A stretch of DNA of 64,000 nt from Pseudocitrobacter sp913778145 (GCA_035726825.1 JALNTX010000006.1:1-64000), one strand, 5' to 3'. Shown: positions 18,926 to 27,883, counted from the stretch's first letter. Made by a program: numbers and translations. Notes: generated by a model not told the origin, from the sequence alone.

Positions 18926-19222
18926 ATGAAACATACTCTTCAATATGGCCTGATGGCCGCTCTCTTTGCATTCCCGGTATTCGCTAACGCTAATTCAGGG
19001 ATCATTCACTTTCGCGGCTCAATTGTGGAAGAAGCCTGTCGTGTCAGCCCGGACAATCATGTTGTTCATGTCTCTTGTTTCCGTGATGGAAAGCAGTATC
19101 GTGAAACGCAGGCATTACATCAGGGTGCACAATTTAACATGATGCAGCATCTGGCGACTGCGCAAGTTTATAGCGTAAATGGCCATCCTGAATTACAGGT
19201 TTTACAGATAACATATCGCTAA
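18926..19222 (+). CDS. Small secreted protein resembling the start of a fimbrial subunit
   Basis: 98 residues from the ATG at 18926 (AGGAAGTGAGG upstream); an earlier ATG at 18911 adds five residues. Signal peptide MKHTLQYGLMAALFAFPVFA. The mature start SGIIHFRGSIVEEACRV mimics the donor-strand/N-terminal motif of type 1 pilins (GxIxFxGxIVxxxC), and a second Cys lies in HVSCFRDG. The protein ends after about 75 residues, half a pilin, and no chaperone or usher is nearby. It may be a stand-alone small periplasmic protein. Function unknown. Confidence 0.65.
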   Translation: MKHTLQYGLMAALFAFPVFANANSGIIHFRGSIVEEACRVSPDNHVVHVSCFRDGKQYRETQALHQGAQFNMMQHLATAQVYSVNGHPELQVLQITYR

Positions 19223-19233
19223 ACGCTATTAAG

Positions 19234-19288
19234 GCATCGTGAGTGATGAGCATAAGTTTTTGTTCATTACTCATGGTGCTTTTTATTT
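19234..19288 (+). terminator. Terminator after the fimbrial-like gene
   Basis: A 16-bp stem with three mismatches or wobble pairs (GCATCGTGAGTGATGA with TCATTACTCATGGTGC), 14-base loop, then TTTTTATTTG. Confidence 0.7.
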
Positions 19289-19349
19289 GTTCAAAATAAA
19301 AGATGCGTAAACGAAGGGAAAAATAAAAAAGGGGGAGATATAACAAGAA

Positions 19350-19426
19350 TGGTGCGTTCGATTGGACTCGAACCAACGACCCCCACCATGTCAAGGTGGT
19401 GCTCTAACCAACTGAGCTACGAACGC
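19350..19426 (-). tRNA. tRNA-Val (anticodon GAC), distal copy
   Basis: 77 bases, cloverleaf complete including encoded CCA. Anticodon loop CTTGACATG reads GAC, and the T arm GGTTCGAGTCC is standard. Third transcribed gene of a three-gene array with 4-base spacers; E. coli has valV and valW here. Acceptor stem GCGTTCG/CGAACGC. Confidence 0.96.
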
Positions 19427-19430
19427 ATAA

Positions 19431-19507
19431 TGGTGCGTTTAATTGGACTCGAACCAACGACCCCCACCATGTCAAGGTGGTGCTCTAACCAACTGAGCTA
19501 TAAACGC
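19431..19507 (-). tRNA. tRNA-Val (anticodon GAC), middle copy
   Basis: 77 bases, identical to its neighbours except in the acceptor stem, which reads GCGTTTA/TAAACGC. Two base pairs (6:67 and 7:66) differ on both strands, so pairing is preserved. Confidence 0.96.
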
Positions 19508-19511
19508 AAAA

Positions 19512-19588
19512 TGGTGCGTTCGATTGGACTCGAACCAACGACCCCCACCATGTCAAGGTGGTGCTCTAACCAACTGAGCTACGAACGC
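19512..19588 (-). tRNA. tRNA-Val (anticodon GAC), promoter-proximal copy
   Basis: 77 bases with encoded CCA, anticodon GAC, acceptor stem GCGTTCG/CGAACGC as in the distal copy. The three genes repeat every 81 bp and are probably one transcript read leftward. Confidence 0.96.
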
Positions 19589-19785
19589 ATTGTTGTCGTG
19601 ACAACGGGGACGAATATTAGCGGCAGCCGCTGGATGTGGCAAGGGGAAAATGTGCAATTTCATGTGACTGGAGAAGTTTTATGCACATCTGGCGTATTTT
19701 TTTACCGTTAGGAGGTCAACGTTACAACGCGCGGCGTTCAGCGTCTGCTGGAGAGGAGAGATAACCGTGTTCGTGGTTGAATATT

Positions 19786-19808
19786 GAAATGTTATAATAT
19801 AACATTTC
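19786..19808. promoter_or_regulatory. Zur operator of zinT
   Basis: GAAATGTTATA-A-TATAACATTTC is a perfect 23-bp palindrome equal to the enterobacterial Zur consensus. It lies 26 bp upstream of the zinT start, so zinc-replete Zur should block transcription. Confidence 0.93.
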
Positions 19809-19834
19809 ATTTTTTTGCGAATGAGGGAATTACA

Positions 19835-20482
19835 TTGAAACATCTGGGAAAAATGACACTCGCTATTCTGACGGTGATGGCAAGCAGCGCTGCCTTTGCG
19901 CATGGTAATCACAGCCATGGCGTCCCGCTAACGGAAACCGAACAACGGGCGGCGAACGGCCTTTTCGAGGACAGCGCTGTAAAAGATCGCGCGCTTAGTG
20001 ACTGGGAAGGTGTCTGGCAATCTGTTTATGGCCTGCTGCTGAAAGGCGAACTTGATCCGGTGTTTAAGCAGAAGGCGGAGAAAGAGTCGGGTAAGACTGC
20101 AGAGCAGATCAAAGCGTATTACCGCACCGGTTATGCGACGGATGTTGAGACAATCGGTATTGAAAATGGCGTAATGGAGTTTCATGTCGGCGATAAGGTC
20201 AACGCCTGTCACTATCGCTATACCGGGCATAAAATATTGACCTATGCGTCAGGAAAGAAGGGCGTACGTTATCTTTTCGAATGTCAGGATGCTGGCTCGG
20301 CAGCACCGAAATTTGTGCAGTTTAGCGATCATATCATCGCCCCGCGTAAATCTGCGCATTTCCACATCTTTATGGGCAATGTGTCGCAGGATGCTTTACT
20401 GAAGGAGATGGATAACTGGCCGACCTACTATCCGTGGCAAATGACCACAGAGCAGGTCGTAGACGAAATGCTGCATCATTAA
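19835..20482 (+). CDS. zinT: Periplasmic zinc-binding protein ZinT
   Basis: 215 residues from the TTG at 19835, which has GAGGG at the right distance. The longer frame from ATG 19784 would run through the Zur palindrome and lacks a leader. Signal peptide MKHLGKMTLAILTVMASSAA, mature start AHGNHSHG (His-rich metal tail). Conserved ZinT segments: LSDWEGVWQSVY, KGVRYLFECQD, and FSDHIIAPRKSAHFHIFMG with the metal-binding His. ZinT gathers zinc in the periplasm and works with ZnuABC. E. coli keeps it elsewhere (yodA locus). Confidence 0.93.
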   Translation: MKHLGKMTLAILTVMASSAAFAHGNHSHGVPLTETEQRAANGLFEDSAVKDRALSDWEGVWQSVYGLLLKGELDPVFKQKAEKESGKTAEQIKAYYRTGYATDVETIGIENGVMEFHVGDKVNACHYRYTGHKILTYASGKKGVRYLFECQDAGSAAPKFVQFSDHIIAPRKSAHFHIFMGNVSQDALLKEMDNWPTYYPWQMTTEQVVDEMLHH

Positions 20483-20486
20483 TGAT

Positions 20487-20509
20487 AAAGCCGCACGGAG
20501 GCGGCTTTT
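20487..20509. terminator. Bidirectional terminator between zinT and mdtK
   Basis: AAAGCCGC / GCGGCTTT stem with a 6-base loop followed by T; A-rich on the other side, serving convergent zinT and mdtK. Confidence 0.8.
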
Positions 20510-20515
20510 GACGAA

Positions 20516-21889
20516 TCAGCGTGAGGCGCGCTGTAATATCAGGCTTGACGGCTGTCGCTGTAAAAAGCGCATTCTCAGCATCATCATAATCGCCGCAGAG
20601 GTCAGGCCAATGATAAAGCCCAGCCAGAAACCGGCAGGCCCCATTCTTTCTACCACCAGGTCGGTGAGCGCCAGGACATAACCGCTTGGCAGACCCAGCA
20701 CCCAATAGGCAATAAAGGTGATAAAGAAGATGGAACGCGTATCTTTATAACCACGCAAAATACCACTGCCGATCACCTGAATAGAATCGGAAATCTGGTA
20801 TAGCGCTGCCAGCAGCATCAACTGCGCCGCAAGCGTCACGACTTCAGGATTATCGTTGTATAGCAGGGCGATGTGCTCGCGCAGCGAGACGGTGAAAATA
20901 GCTGTCAGTACCGCCATGCAAACGCCAACGCCCAGCCCGGTCCAGGCCGAGGTTTGCGCATCCAGCGTCGAACCCTGACCCAGACGGAAACCGACGCGGA
21001 TCGTCACCGCAGCCGCCAGCGACATCGGTAGTACGAACATCAGCGAGCTGAAGTTCAGGGCAATCTGATGGCCTGCGACGTCGACAATCCCCAGCGGTGA
21101 GACCAACAGCGCGACGACGGCAAACAACGTCACTTCGAAAAACAAAGCCAGCGCAATCGGCAACCCGAGTGACGAGAGACGTTTAAGTACCGCGATATCC
21201 GGTTTCACAAAGCCTTCGTTATTGCGGATATCGCGCATCGAGCCGGCATGCTTAACGTAGTAGAGCATGCTGATGAACATCACCCAATACACCGAAGCAG
21301 TGGCTACGCCACAGCCCACGCCGCCCAGTTCCGGCATGCCAAAATGACCGTAGATAAAAATATAGTTCACCGGAATATTAACCAGTAAACCGATAAAACC
21401 CATTACCATGCCTGGTTTGGTTTTGGCCAAACCTTCACATTGGTTACGCGCAACCTGGAAGCATAAATAGCCCGGCGCACCCCAGAGCAGCGCCCGCAAA
21501 TAGCCGACGGCTTTATCCGCCAGCGCCGGATCAATATTATGCATTGAGCGGATGATATAACCGGCGTTCCACAGCACCACCATAATCAACACGGACACCA
21601 GACCTGCCAGCCAGAACCCCTGACTGACCTGTGCGGCGATACGCTCGCGTCTGCCTGAACCATTGAGCTGAGCGATGACAGGCGTCAACGCCAGCAGCAA
21701 ACCGTGACCAAACAAAATGGCGGGTAACCAGATGGAGGTACCGATAGCCACCGCAGCCATATCGGTGGCGCTGTAACCACCTGCCATGACGGTATCAACA
21801 AACCCCATTGCCGTTTGGGCAACCTGCGCAAGAATAACGGGGATAGCCAGAGCTAATAACTGACGCGCTTCACTAAAATACTTCTGCAC
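20516..21889 (-). CDS. mdtK: MATE multidrug efflux protein MdtK (NorM)
   Basis: 457 residues, twelve membrane spans in two MatE halves, matching E. coli MdtK over its length (MQKYFSEARQLLALAIPVIL start; GILRGYKDTRSIF in the second half). Na+/H+-coupled exporter of quinolones and other cationic drugs in the inner membrane. It is divergent from ribC as in E. coli. The 237-bp gap to ribC has no gene I can support. Confidence 0.95.
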   Translation of the reverse strand: MQKYFSEARQLLALAIPVILAQVAQTAMGFVDTVMAGGYSATDMAAVAIGTSIWLPAILFGHGLLLALTPVIAQLNGSGRRERIAAQVSQGFWLAGLVSVLIMVVLWNAGYIIRSMHNIDPALADKAVGYLRALLWGAPGYLCFQVARNQCEGLAKTKPGMVMGFIGLLVNIPVNYIFIYGHFGMPELGGVGCGVATASVYWVMFISMLYYVKHAGSMRDIRNNEGFVKPDIAVLKRLSSLGLPIALALFFEVTLFAVVALLVSPLGIVDVAGHQIALNFSSLMFVLPMSLAAAVTIRVGFRLGQGSTLDAQTSAWTGLGVGVCMAVLTAIFTVSLREHIALLYNDNPEVVTLAAQLMLLAALYQISDSIQVIGSGILRGYKDTRSIFFITFIAYWVLGLPSGYVLALTDLVVERMGPAGFWLGFIIGLTSAAIMMMLRMRFLQRQPSSLILQRASR

Positions 21890-22126
21890 GTGAACACCTA
21901 TATTTTTTGTTATATGAGAGACAGAAAAGCCGCCTGAACAGGCAGCAAGAAGATAATAAAGAGGATTGCCAGCTATTGTAGCGGGGATTTGCCATTAAGC
22001 CAGTCTAAAAATCGTCGTCTTTACGCCGAGGCTGGCAACCTGTTTGGGCAACTGTTATTGTTCGTATCAGAAAATACGGTGTGGTCGTAAGCCCCGCCGG
22101 AGTGATTATCGACAGGAGTTAAGTGC

Positions 22127-22771
22127 ATGTTTACTGGTATTGTGCAGGGCACGGCAAAAATCGTGTCCATCGATGAAAAACCGAATTTCCGCACGCACGT
22201 TGTAGAGCTGCCGGACTACATGCTGGATGGCCTGGAAACGGGCGCATCGGTAGCGCACAACGGTTGCTGCCTGACCGTGACCGAAATTAACGGTAATCAG
22301 ATTAGCTTTGATCTGATGAAAGAGACGCTGCGCATCACAAACCTCGGTGACGTCAACGTCGGCGATGTGGTTAACGTTGAGCGCGCGGCTAAATTCAGCG
22401 ACGAAATTGGCGGGCATTTGATGTCGGGCCATATTATGACCACCGCCGAAGTGGCAAAAATCGTCACCTCGGAAAACAACAAGCAGATCTGGTTTAAAAT
22501 CCAGGATCCGTCACTGATGAAGTACATCCTGTATAAAGGCTTTATCGGTATCGATGGCATCAGCCTGACGGTCGGTGAAGTGACGCCAACGCGCTTCTGC
22601 GTGCATCTGATCCCGGAAACGCTGCAACGCACGACACTTGGCGCGAAACGCCTGGGCGATAAAATCAATATTGAGATCGACCCGCAGACCCAGGCGGTTG
22701 TCGATACGGTTGAACGCGTACTGGCGGCGAAAGAGGCCGCCGCCATCGCCGCGGCACAGCCTGAAGCCTAA
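22127..22771 (+). CDS. ribC: Riboflavin synthase alpha chain
   Basis: 214 residues made of two lumazine-binding repeats. The first starts MFTGIVQG and has VAHNGCCLTVT; the second has SGHIMTTAEV and DGISLTVGEV. It dismutates two 6,7-dimethyl-8-ribityllumazine molecules to riboflavin. The start follows CAGGAG. A short Ala-rich tail ends the protein. Also called ribE in some genomes. Confidence 0.96.
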   Translation: MFTGIVQGTAKIVSIDEKPNFRTHVVELPDYMLDGLETGASVAHNGCCLTVTEINGNQISFDLMKETLRITNLGDVNVGDVVNVERAAKFSDEIGGHLMSGHIMTTAEVAKIVTSENNKQIWFKIQDPSLMKYILYKGFIGIDGISLTVGEVTPTRFCVHLIPETLQRTTLGAKRLGDKINIEIDPQTQAVVDTVERVLAAKEAAAIAAAQPEA

Positions 22772-22803
22772 AAAAATGCCCCGACAGTAGCCGGGGCATT
22801 TTA
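22771..22803. terminator. Bidirectional terminator between ribC and cfa
   Basis: AAAAATGCCCCG / CGGGGCATTTT stem with a short loop and flanking A and T runs between convergent genes. Confidence 0.9.
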
Positions 22804-23952
22804 CTATCGCGCAACGCGCAAACCGTGTTCTACACCGCGTGAGAAAACCACCTGCCAGAGGTGAATATCTCGCGCCCTAAATGCCCCCGCGCAGGCGTTC
22901 AGATAATACGTGAACATCCGTTTGAAACGTTCCGTATAGTTGTCCGCGATTTCCGGCCAGCTTTCCAGAAAACGCTCATGCCAGGCCATCAGCGTGGTGT
23001 CGTAATCTGCTCCAAAGTTGTGCCAGTCTTCCATCACAAAGTGCGGCTCGCTGGCATCCGCAATGTGACGCACGGAGGGGAGGCAGCCATTCGGGAAAAT
23101 GTATTTATTGATCCACGGATCAACATTCAGGTCTGTACGTTTTGAACCGATAGTGTGCAGCAGGAATAAACCGTCGGGTTTCAGGTTTCTGTCTACCACT
23201 GAGAAATAGGTGGCGTAGTTTTTCGGCCCGACGTGCTCAAACATGCCGACAGAAACGATACGGTCAAACTTATCGTGCAGATCGCGGTAGTCCTGTAAAA
23301 GAATGGTGACGTCCAGCCCTTCACAGCGCTGTTGCGCCATTTTCTGCTGCTCGGCGGAAATGGTTACGCCAACCACGCTCACGCCATAATTCTCGGCCAT
23401 AAACTGCGCCAGACCACCCCAGCCGCAGCCGATGTCCAACACGCGCATACCCGGCTCAAGCTTAAGTTTCTGGCAAATCAGGTTAAGCTTCGCCTGCTGG
23501 GCCTCTTCCAGAGTCTGGGCATCTTTCCAGTACCCACAGGAGTACTGCATAAAGGGATCCAGCATGCGGCTGAAAAGATCGTTGCCAAGATCGTAATGCT
23601 CTTTGCCAACCATCCAGGCGCGTTTTTTGCTTTGTAGATTAAACAGACGGGCCGCCGCGATGCGCAGCGTATCTTTCAGGTGACGGGGGAGCTGATTTTC
23701 CAGCCCGGCTCGCAGGACTTTCTGGAAGAAAATATCCAGACGCTCGCATTCCCACCAGCCGTCCATATAGCTTTCGCCTAACCCCAGTGAGCCTTCCTGC
23801 AATACCCGTTTAAAAAACTGGGGATTTTTCACCTGCAAGTCTGCGGGCGCGTTGCCGTTAATCTCTATGCCAGCCCGGCTTAACAGTTCGTTGGTGATGC
23901 GGTACCAGTCATCATTCGGTACGCTTACTTCTTCTATACACGATGAGCTCAT
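22804..23952 (-). CDS. cfa: Cyclopropane-fatty-acyl-phospholipid synthase
   Basis: 382 residues, the E. coli length. SAM-binding motif VLDIGCGWGG at 171-180; EHVGPKNYATYF and the YSCGYW entrance motif are present. It methylenates unsaturated phospholipid chains in the membrane, mainly in stationary phase and acid stress. The leader (23953-24100) contains overlapping hairpins (see 24015-24042). Confidence 0.96.
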   Translation of the reverse strand: MSSSCIEEVSVPNDDWYRITNELLSRAGIEINGNAPADLQVKNPQFFKRVLQEGSLGLGESYMDGWWECERLDIFFQKVLRAGLENQLPRHLKDTLRIAAARLFNLQSKKRAWMVGKEHYDLGNDLFSRMLDPFMQYSCGYWKDAQTLEEAQQAKLNLICQKLKLEPGMRVLDIGCGWGGLAQFMAENYGVSVVGVTISAEQQKMAQQRCEGLDVTILLQDYRDLHDKFDRIVSVGMFEHVGPKNYATYFSVVDRNLKPDGLFLLHTIGSKRTDLNVDPWINKYIFPNGCLPSVRHIADASEPHFVMEDWHNFGADYDTTLMAWHERFLESWPEIADNYTERFKRMFTYYLNACAGAFRARDIHLWQVVFSRGVEHGLRVAR

Positions 23953-24014
23953 AGCTTCTCCATCCCGACCCGGTGATCAGAACCTTAAAACAGCGTAGAC
24001 GCTTTTTAGAGTTT

Positions 24015-24042
24015 GTGAGAAATCTCACGGAACTTCCGTGAG
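24015..24042 (-). promoter_or_regulatory. Two overlapping hairpins in the cfa leader
   Basis: CTCACGGAA-C-TTCCGTGAG (24024-24042) and GTGAGA-AA-TCTCAC (24015-24028) are both perfect inverted repeats and share CTCAC at 24024-24028, so an RNA could form only one at a time. They lie 63-90 bases before the cfa start. In E. coli small RNAs act on the cfa leader; a link to these hairpins is inferred. Confidence 0.45.
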
Positions 24043-24249
24043 CCTGCTATCCGACGTAGCACAGAGGAAGGGAGATTACCCTTGCCGAAAAGACCATCCA
24101 TGGAGAACCGGGAGGCGTCCTTCTCCCGTGAACAAGTAATAACTATCGTAATTATGTGATACCGATCCAGTATAGGACGCAAAATCTACTGATTCAATCA
24201 AAAATCTTAGCAAACTAACTACGAGTTAATAACATTGATATTCATGATG

Positions 24250-25434
24250 TTAGGCGCGTGAAGTTTCTTCCGCTGAATTCTCTTCTGCGCCAGCCTGCAT
24301 CTTATAGCCAATCCCGGCGAGAACGACGGTGGCGACCATCACGCTGGTGGTGGCCAGCAGCGGGGCGGCAATCAGTGAAGAAACGACCAGGCTTGCCAGG
24401 AAGCATAGACCTAATTGCAGCGTATTCTGTAATGCTGCTGCGCGGCCCGTTGCTTGAGGGAATGGACGCAGCGCGCGCGCCACGACAATCGGGTAAATCG
24501 CGCCGTTAGCCATTGCCATCACGCAGAATGGAATTAGCAGCGCGGTGAGCGACACATGCGCGGTGAGGCCGACACCCCAGGTGGCAAGTACGCTGACGGC
24601 ATAAACCAACAGCAACCATGGCAGCAGTTTTGCGCCATCCCATTTCTGTAACGCCGAGCGGCAACCATAACCGCCGACCAGGAAGGCGATAGTTTGTGGC
24701 ACATAGCTCAGGCCAATCACCGTTGGGCTGTACCCCATCGCATTAAGAATAAACGGCGAGCCGGTCAGCCAGGCGAAGAAGCTGGCGGAGCAGGCGGCGT
24801 AGATGAGTACGTTGCCGCGATAGTCCTGGCTGCGCAACAGCTTCATAAAGGTCAGCTTATCGCCAGTGACGGCAACCTTTTTGTGCGCGGGTTTCAGGCG
24901 TAGCGCCGGGATCATCAAAATCAGCGTGATGGCAAAGAGGGTGGCAAAGATGGCCTGCCATTCAAAATGATGCAGGATCCAGCTTCCCAGCAGCGGTGCC
25001 AGCGCCGGAGAAAGCCCGACAAGCGGCATAATGGTCGCGAAAATACGGTTAGTGCGCTGTGCCGGGTAGTAATCGGTCACCATTGCCTGCCAGGTCACTG
25101 CTGCTGCACACACGCCGACCGCCTGCACAAAACGCAGTACTAGCAGGGTGGTGGCATCGCGCACCCATAGCATTCCCAGACAACCAAGGGCAAAAATCGT
25201 CAGGCCAATCAGCAGAACAGGCTTGCGGCCATAGCGGTCTGAGAGTGGCCCCCACAGCAGCTGCGCCACGGCAAACCCGGCGAGGAATAAACTCAGGCTC
25301 GCGCTCACGGCTGCCGCCGGCGTTTGCAGATCGCTCTGAATCGCGGCGAAGGCCGGAAGATACATATCGGTGGCGAGAAAACCTAAAACACTCAGGCCCG
25401 CCAGCCAGACTAAAAATCCTTTCCCAGGTTGCAT
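24250..25434 (-). CDS. punC: Purine nucleoside transporter PunC (YdhC), MFS/DHA1
   Basis: 394 residues, twelve membrane spans, with the DHA1 motif A GPLSDRYGRKPVLL after helix 2 and LAGFAVAQLLWGP. It matches E. coli YdhC, renamed PunC, and is divergent from punR, its LysR-type activator, with 110 bp between. Bcr/CflA-like export was the older family guess. Confidence 0.9.
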   Translation of the reverse strand: MQPGKGFLVWLAGLSVLGFLATDMYLPAFAAIQSDLQTPAAAVSASLSLFLAGFAVAQLLWGPLSDRYGRKPVLLIGLTIFALGCLGMLWVRDATTLLVLRFVQAVGVCAAAVTWQAMVTDYYPAQRTNRIFATIMPLVGLSPALAPLLGSWILHHFEWQAIFATLFAITLILMIPALRLKPAHKKVAVTGDKLTFMKLLRSQDYRGNVLIYAACSASFFAWLTGSPFILNAMGYSPTVIGLSYVPQTIAFLVGGYGCRSALQKWDGAKLLPWLLLVYAVSVLATWGVGLTAHVSLTALLIPFCVMAMANGAIYPIVVARALRPFPQATGRAAALQNTLQLGLCFLASLVVSSLIAAPLLATTSVMVATVVLAGIGYKMQAGAEENSAEETSRA

Positions 25435-25544
25435 AAAAACGCCCTTTTTTGTACAGGTGAAGAGGCTGAGAGTGTAGAGAGTGAATTCTGGCTTGTGAAA
25501 CGCTAATATTTGCGTATTGATTTCAAAAATTTTGCAGGCAGAAA

Positions 25545-26477
25545 ATGTGGTCTGAATATTCGTTAGAAGTGGTTGATGCGGTGGCGAGGAATGGAAGCTT
25601 TAGCGGCGCGGCTAATGAACTGCATCGCGTGCCCTCTGCAATCAGCTATACGGTGCGTCAACTGGAGGAGTGGCTGGCGGTTGCGCTGTTTGAACGTCGA
25701 CATCGGGATGTCGAGTTAACGCCCGCCGGCGCGTGGTTTTTAAAAGAGGGACGATCTGTTATCAAAAAAATGCAGATCACCCGCCAGCAGTGCCAGCAAA
25801 TTGCCAATGGCTGGCGAGGGCAACTGGCGATTGCAGTGGATAACATCGTCAGGCCTGAACGCACCCGGCAGTTGATTGTCGATTTTTATCGGCACTTCAG
25901 TGATGTAGAGCTGCTGGTGTATCAGGAGGTGTTTAACGGCGTGTGGGATGCCCTGGCCGATGGGCGAGTGGAGCTGGCGATTGGCGCAACGCGTGCCATC
26001 CCTGTTGGGGGACGATATGCGTTCCGCGACATGGGCATGCTGAGCTGGCAGTGCGTGGTGGCCAGCACCCATCCGTTGGCGCAGATGACGGGGCCGCTGA
26101 GTGATGACGTGTTGCGCAACTGGCCATCGCTGGTGCGCGAAGATACGTCACGTTCGTTACCGAAACGTACCACCTGGTTGCTGGACAACCAGAAGCGGGT
26201 CGTGGTGCCCGACTGGGAATCGTCAGAAACCTGCTTATCCGCGGGCTTATGTGTCGGCATGGTGCCGGAACATTTTGCACGACCGAAAATAGAGAAGGGT
26301 GAATGGGCAGCCCTCAATCTGGAAAACCCGTTTCCCGATGCGGCCTGTTGTTTGACCTGGCAACAGAATGACAGTTCGCCGGCGTTAAGTTGGCTGCTGG
26401 AGTATCTGGGAGACAGTGAAACGCTGAACAGTGAATGGCTGCGAACGCCCGCCTTGAGCGTTCGCAGTGGGGATTAA
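25545..26477 (+). CDS. punR: LysR-type regulator PunR (YdhB)
   Basis: 310 residues: N-terminal winged helix (SLEVVDAVARNGSFSGAANE, then SAISYTVRQLEEWL) and a LysR substrate domain (FNGVWDALADGRVELAIGAT). It activates punC in E. coli in response to purine nucleosides such as adenosine. It ends 4 bp past the end of the convergent purR coding region, so the two 3' ends overlap. Confidence 0.9.
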   Translation: MWSEYSLEVVDAVARNGSFSGAANELHRVPSAISYTVRQLEEWLAVALFERRHRDVELTPAGAWFLKEGRSVIKKMQITRQQCQQIANGWRGQLAIAVDNIVRPERTRQLIVDFYRHFSDVELLVYQEVFNGVWDALADGRVELAIGATRAIPVGGRYAFRDMGMLSWQCVVASTHPLAQMTGPLSDDVLRNWPSLVREDTSRSLPKRTTWLLDNQKRVVVPDWESSETCLSAGLCVGMVPEHFARPKIEKGEWAALNLENPFPDAACCLTWQQNDSSPALSWLLEYLGDSETLNSEWLRTPALSVRSGD

Positions 26478-27499
26478 CGGCGATAATCGCGGAACGGGCC
26501 GTCGGCGACGGAGCGACGTTCAATCAGGCGCGGGTGCACCTCAATGGACTGCGACTCTTCGCGCTTGCTGACAATTCGGTCCATCAGCATGTTGAAGGCG
26601 GTTTCCCCGAGGGAGTCCTTCGGCTGGTGGATGGTGGTCAATGCTGGCGTAAAGAAACGCGAGTTGCGCACGTTGTCGTAACCAATCAGCGAAATATCCT
26701 GCGGCACGCGCAGCCCCATTTCGTCTGCGGCACACAACGCGCCCATCGCCATGATATCGCCGCCGCAGAAAATAGCGGTAGGGCGCGGATTCTGTGACAG
26801 AATTTGCTGCATAGCACGATAACCGGATTCCGGCTCGAAATCGCCCTGCACGATCCAGTTTTCCGGTACTTTGATCATCATCTCTTCCATGGCTTTCATA
26901 AAGCCAGCCAGACGACCTGCACCGGTGTTGCGCTCCAGTGGGCCTGGGATCACGCCGATTTCGCGATGCCCACGTTCCACCAGATAACGACCAGCCATGT
27001 AGCCGCCTTCGAAGGCGTTATCGATAACCGAGTCGGTAAAATCAGCTTTCGCTTCACCCCAATCCATCACGACCATCGGAATATGGCGATACTCTTCCAG
27101 CATTTGCAGCAACGGTTCCGGGTATTCGGAACACATCACCAGCAGGCCGTCCACGCGCTTCTGCGCCATCATGGAGAGATACGCGCGCTGTTTCTCAAGA
27201 TTGTTCCAAGCGTTACCAAGGATCAAGGTATAGCCTTTCTGGAAGCAGTTCTTCTCAACGGCTTCAATAATTTCTGCAAAGTAGGCAGCTTCACTGCTGG
27301 TCGCCAACAAACCAATGGATTTGGTGTGATTGACCTTCAGGCTACGGGCGACGGCGCTGGGCGAGTAATGCAATTCTTTGATTGCCGCCCACACCGCTTC
27401 ACGCGTTTCTTCGGCGACGAAACGCGTCTTGTTAATCACATGTGATACAGTTGTAGTGGAAACGTTTGCGCGCTTCGCTACATCTTTAATAGTTGCCAT
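26474..27499 (-). CDS. purR: Purine repressor PurR
   Basis: 341 residues, LacI family, nearly identical to E. coli PurR: HTH MATIKDVAKRANVSTTTVSH, hinge SPSAVARSLK, then a periplasmic-binding-like core for hypoxanthine/guanine corepressor. It represses purine synthesis genes. A PUR box lies 44 bp upstream, consistent with autoregulation. Confidence 0.97.
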   Translation of the reverse strand: MATIKDVAKRANVSTTTVSHVINKTRFVAEETREAVWAAIKELHYSPSAVARSLKVNHTKSIGLLATSSEAAYFAEIIEAVEKNCFQKGYTLILGNAWNNLEKQRAYLSMMAQKRVDGLLVMCSEYPEPLLQMLEEYRHIPMVVMDWGEAKADFTDSVIDNAFEGGYMAGRYLVERGHREIGVIPGPLERNTGAGRLAGFMKAMEEMMIKVPENWIVQGDFEPESGYRAMQQILSQNPRPTAIFCGGDIMAMGALCAADEMGLRVPQDISLIGYDNVRNSRFFTPALTTIHQPKDSLGETAFNMLMDRIVSKREESQSIEVHPRLIERRSVADGPFRDYRR

Positions 27500-27542
27500 T
27501 CCATCTCACTCCAGACCCGGGCCTGCCCCTGATCGATTCAAT

Positions 27543-27558
27543 ACGAAAACGTTTGCCT
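27543..27558. promoter_or_regulatory. PUR box upstream of purR
   Basis: ACGAAAACGTTTGCCT matches the 16-bp PurR operator (ACGCAAACGTTTGCNT) at all but one of its defined bases, 44 bp before the purR start. Confidence 0.88.
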
Positions 27559-27793
27559 TCACTCACCCTGGCGCAATGTAATGAATTGCGGTTCGCCGGG
27601 AAAACGACACAGGACGACAGGAGGGGGTCAATGGCCGATACACTTTTTAATAAGCGTCGAATTTTGTCTTATCTTTGCCAAAAGTGGAAGCGCAAAATCG
27701 GTTATTGCGTGAAATCCGGGAAGATTTTTGCGAATAAGTGTGCAAAAATGACATGGCTCACTTTTGGTGTGGGGATAATAAGGAGAAAAATTG

Positions 27794-27883
27794 ATGAGTA
27801 CCGAACTGAAGATGTCAATTACCACAACGGTTATTACGCTGGCGCTGATCGTCGCGGCCGCGCTGACCGCTGTCCTGCATTAA
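27794..27883 (+). CDS. ynhF: Small membrane protein YnhF
   Basis: 29 residues: MSTELKMSIT then TTVITLALIVAAALTAVLH, one membrane helix, close to E. coli YnhF, which also lies between purR and ydhP. Good ribosome site (AAGGAGAAAAATTG before the ATG). Function unknown; in E. coli it is a stress-related inner-membrane miniprotein. Confidence 0.88.
   Translation: MSTELKMSITTTVITLALIVAAALTAVLH

Noticed and set aside
18784..18987. GTG-initiated 67-codon frame
   Set aside because: Overlaps the start of the signal-peptide gene at 18926 in another frame and has no ribosome site or family.
19350..19588. Regular 81-bp repeats that look like a CRISPR array
   Set aside because: The units are tRNA genes with 4-base spacers; no CRISPR repeats or cas genes are present anywhere in the window.
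19349..19711. 120-codon frame with repeated MVRSIGLEPTTPTMSRWCSN
   Set aside because: It is the translation of the complement of the three tRNA-Val genes, a known source of false protein calls.
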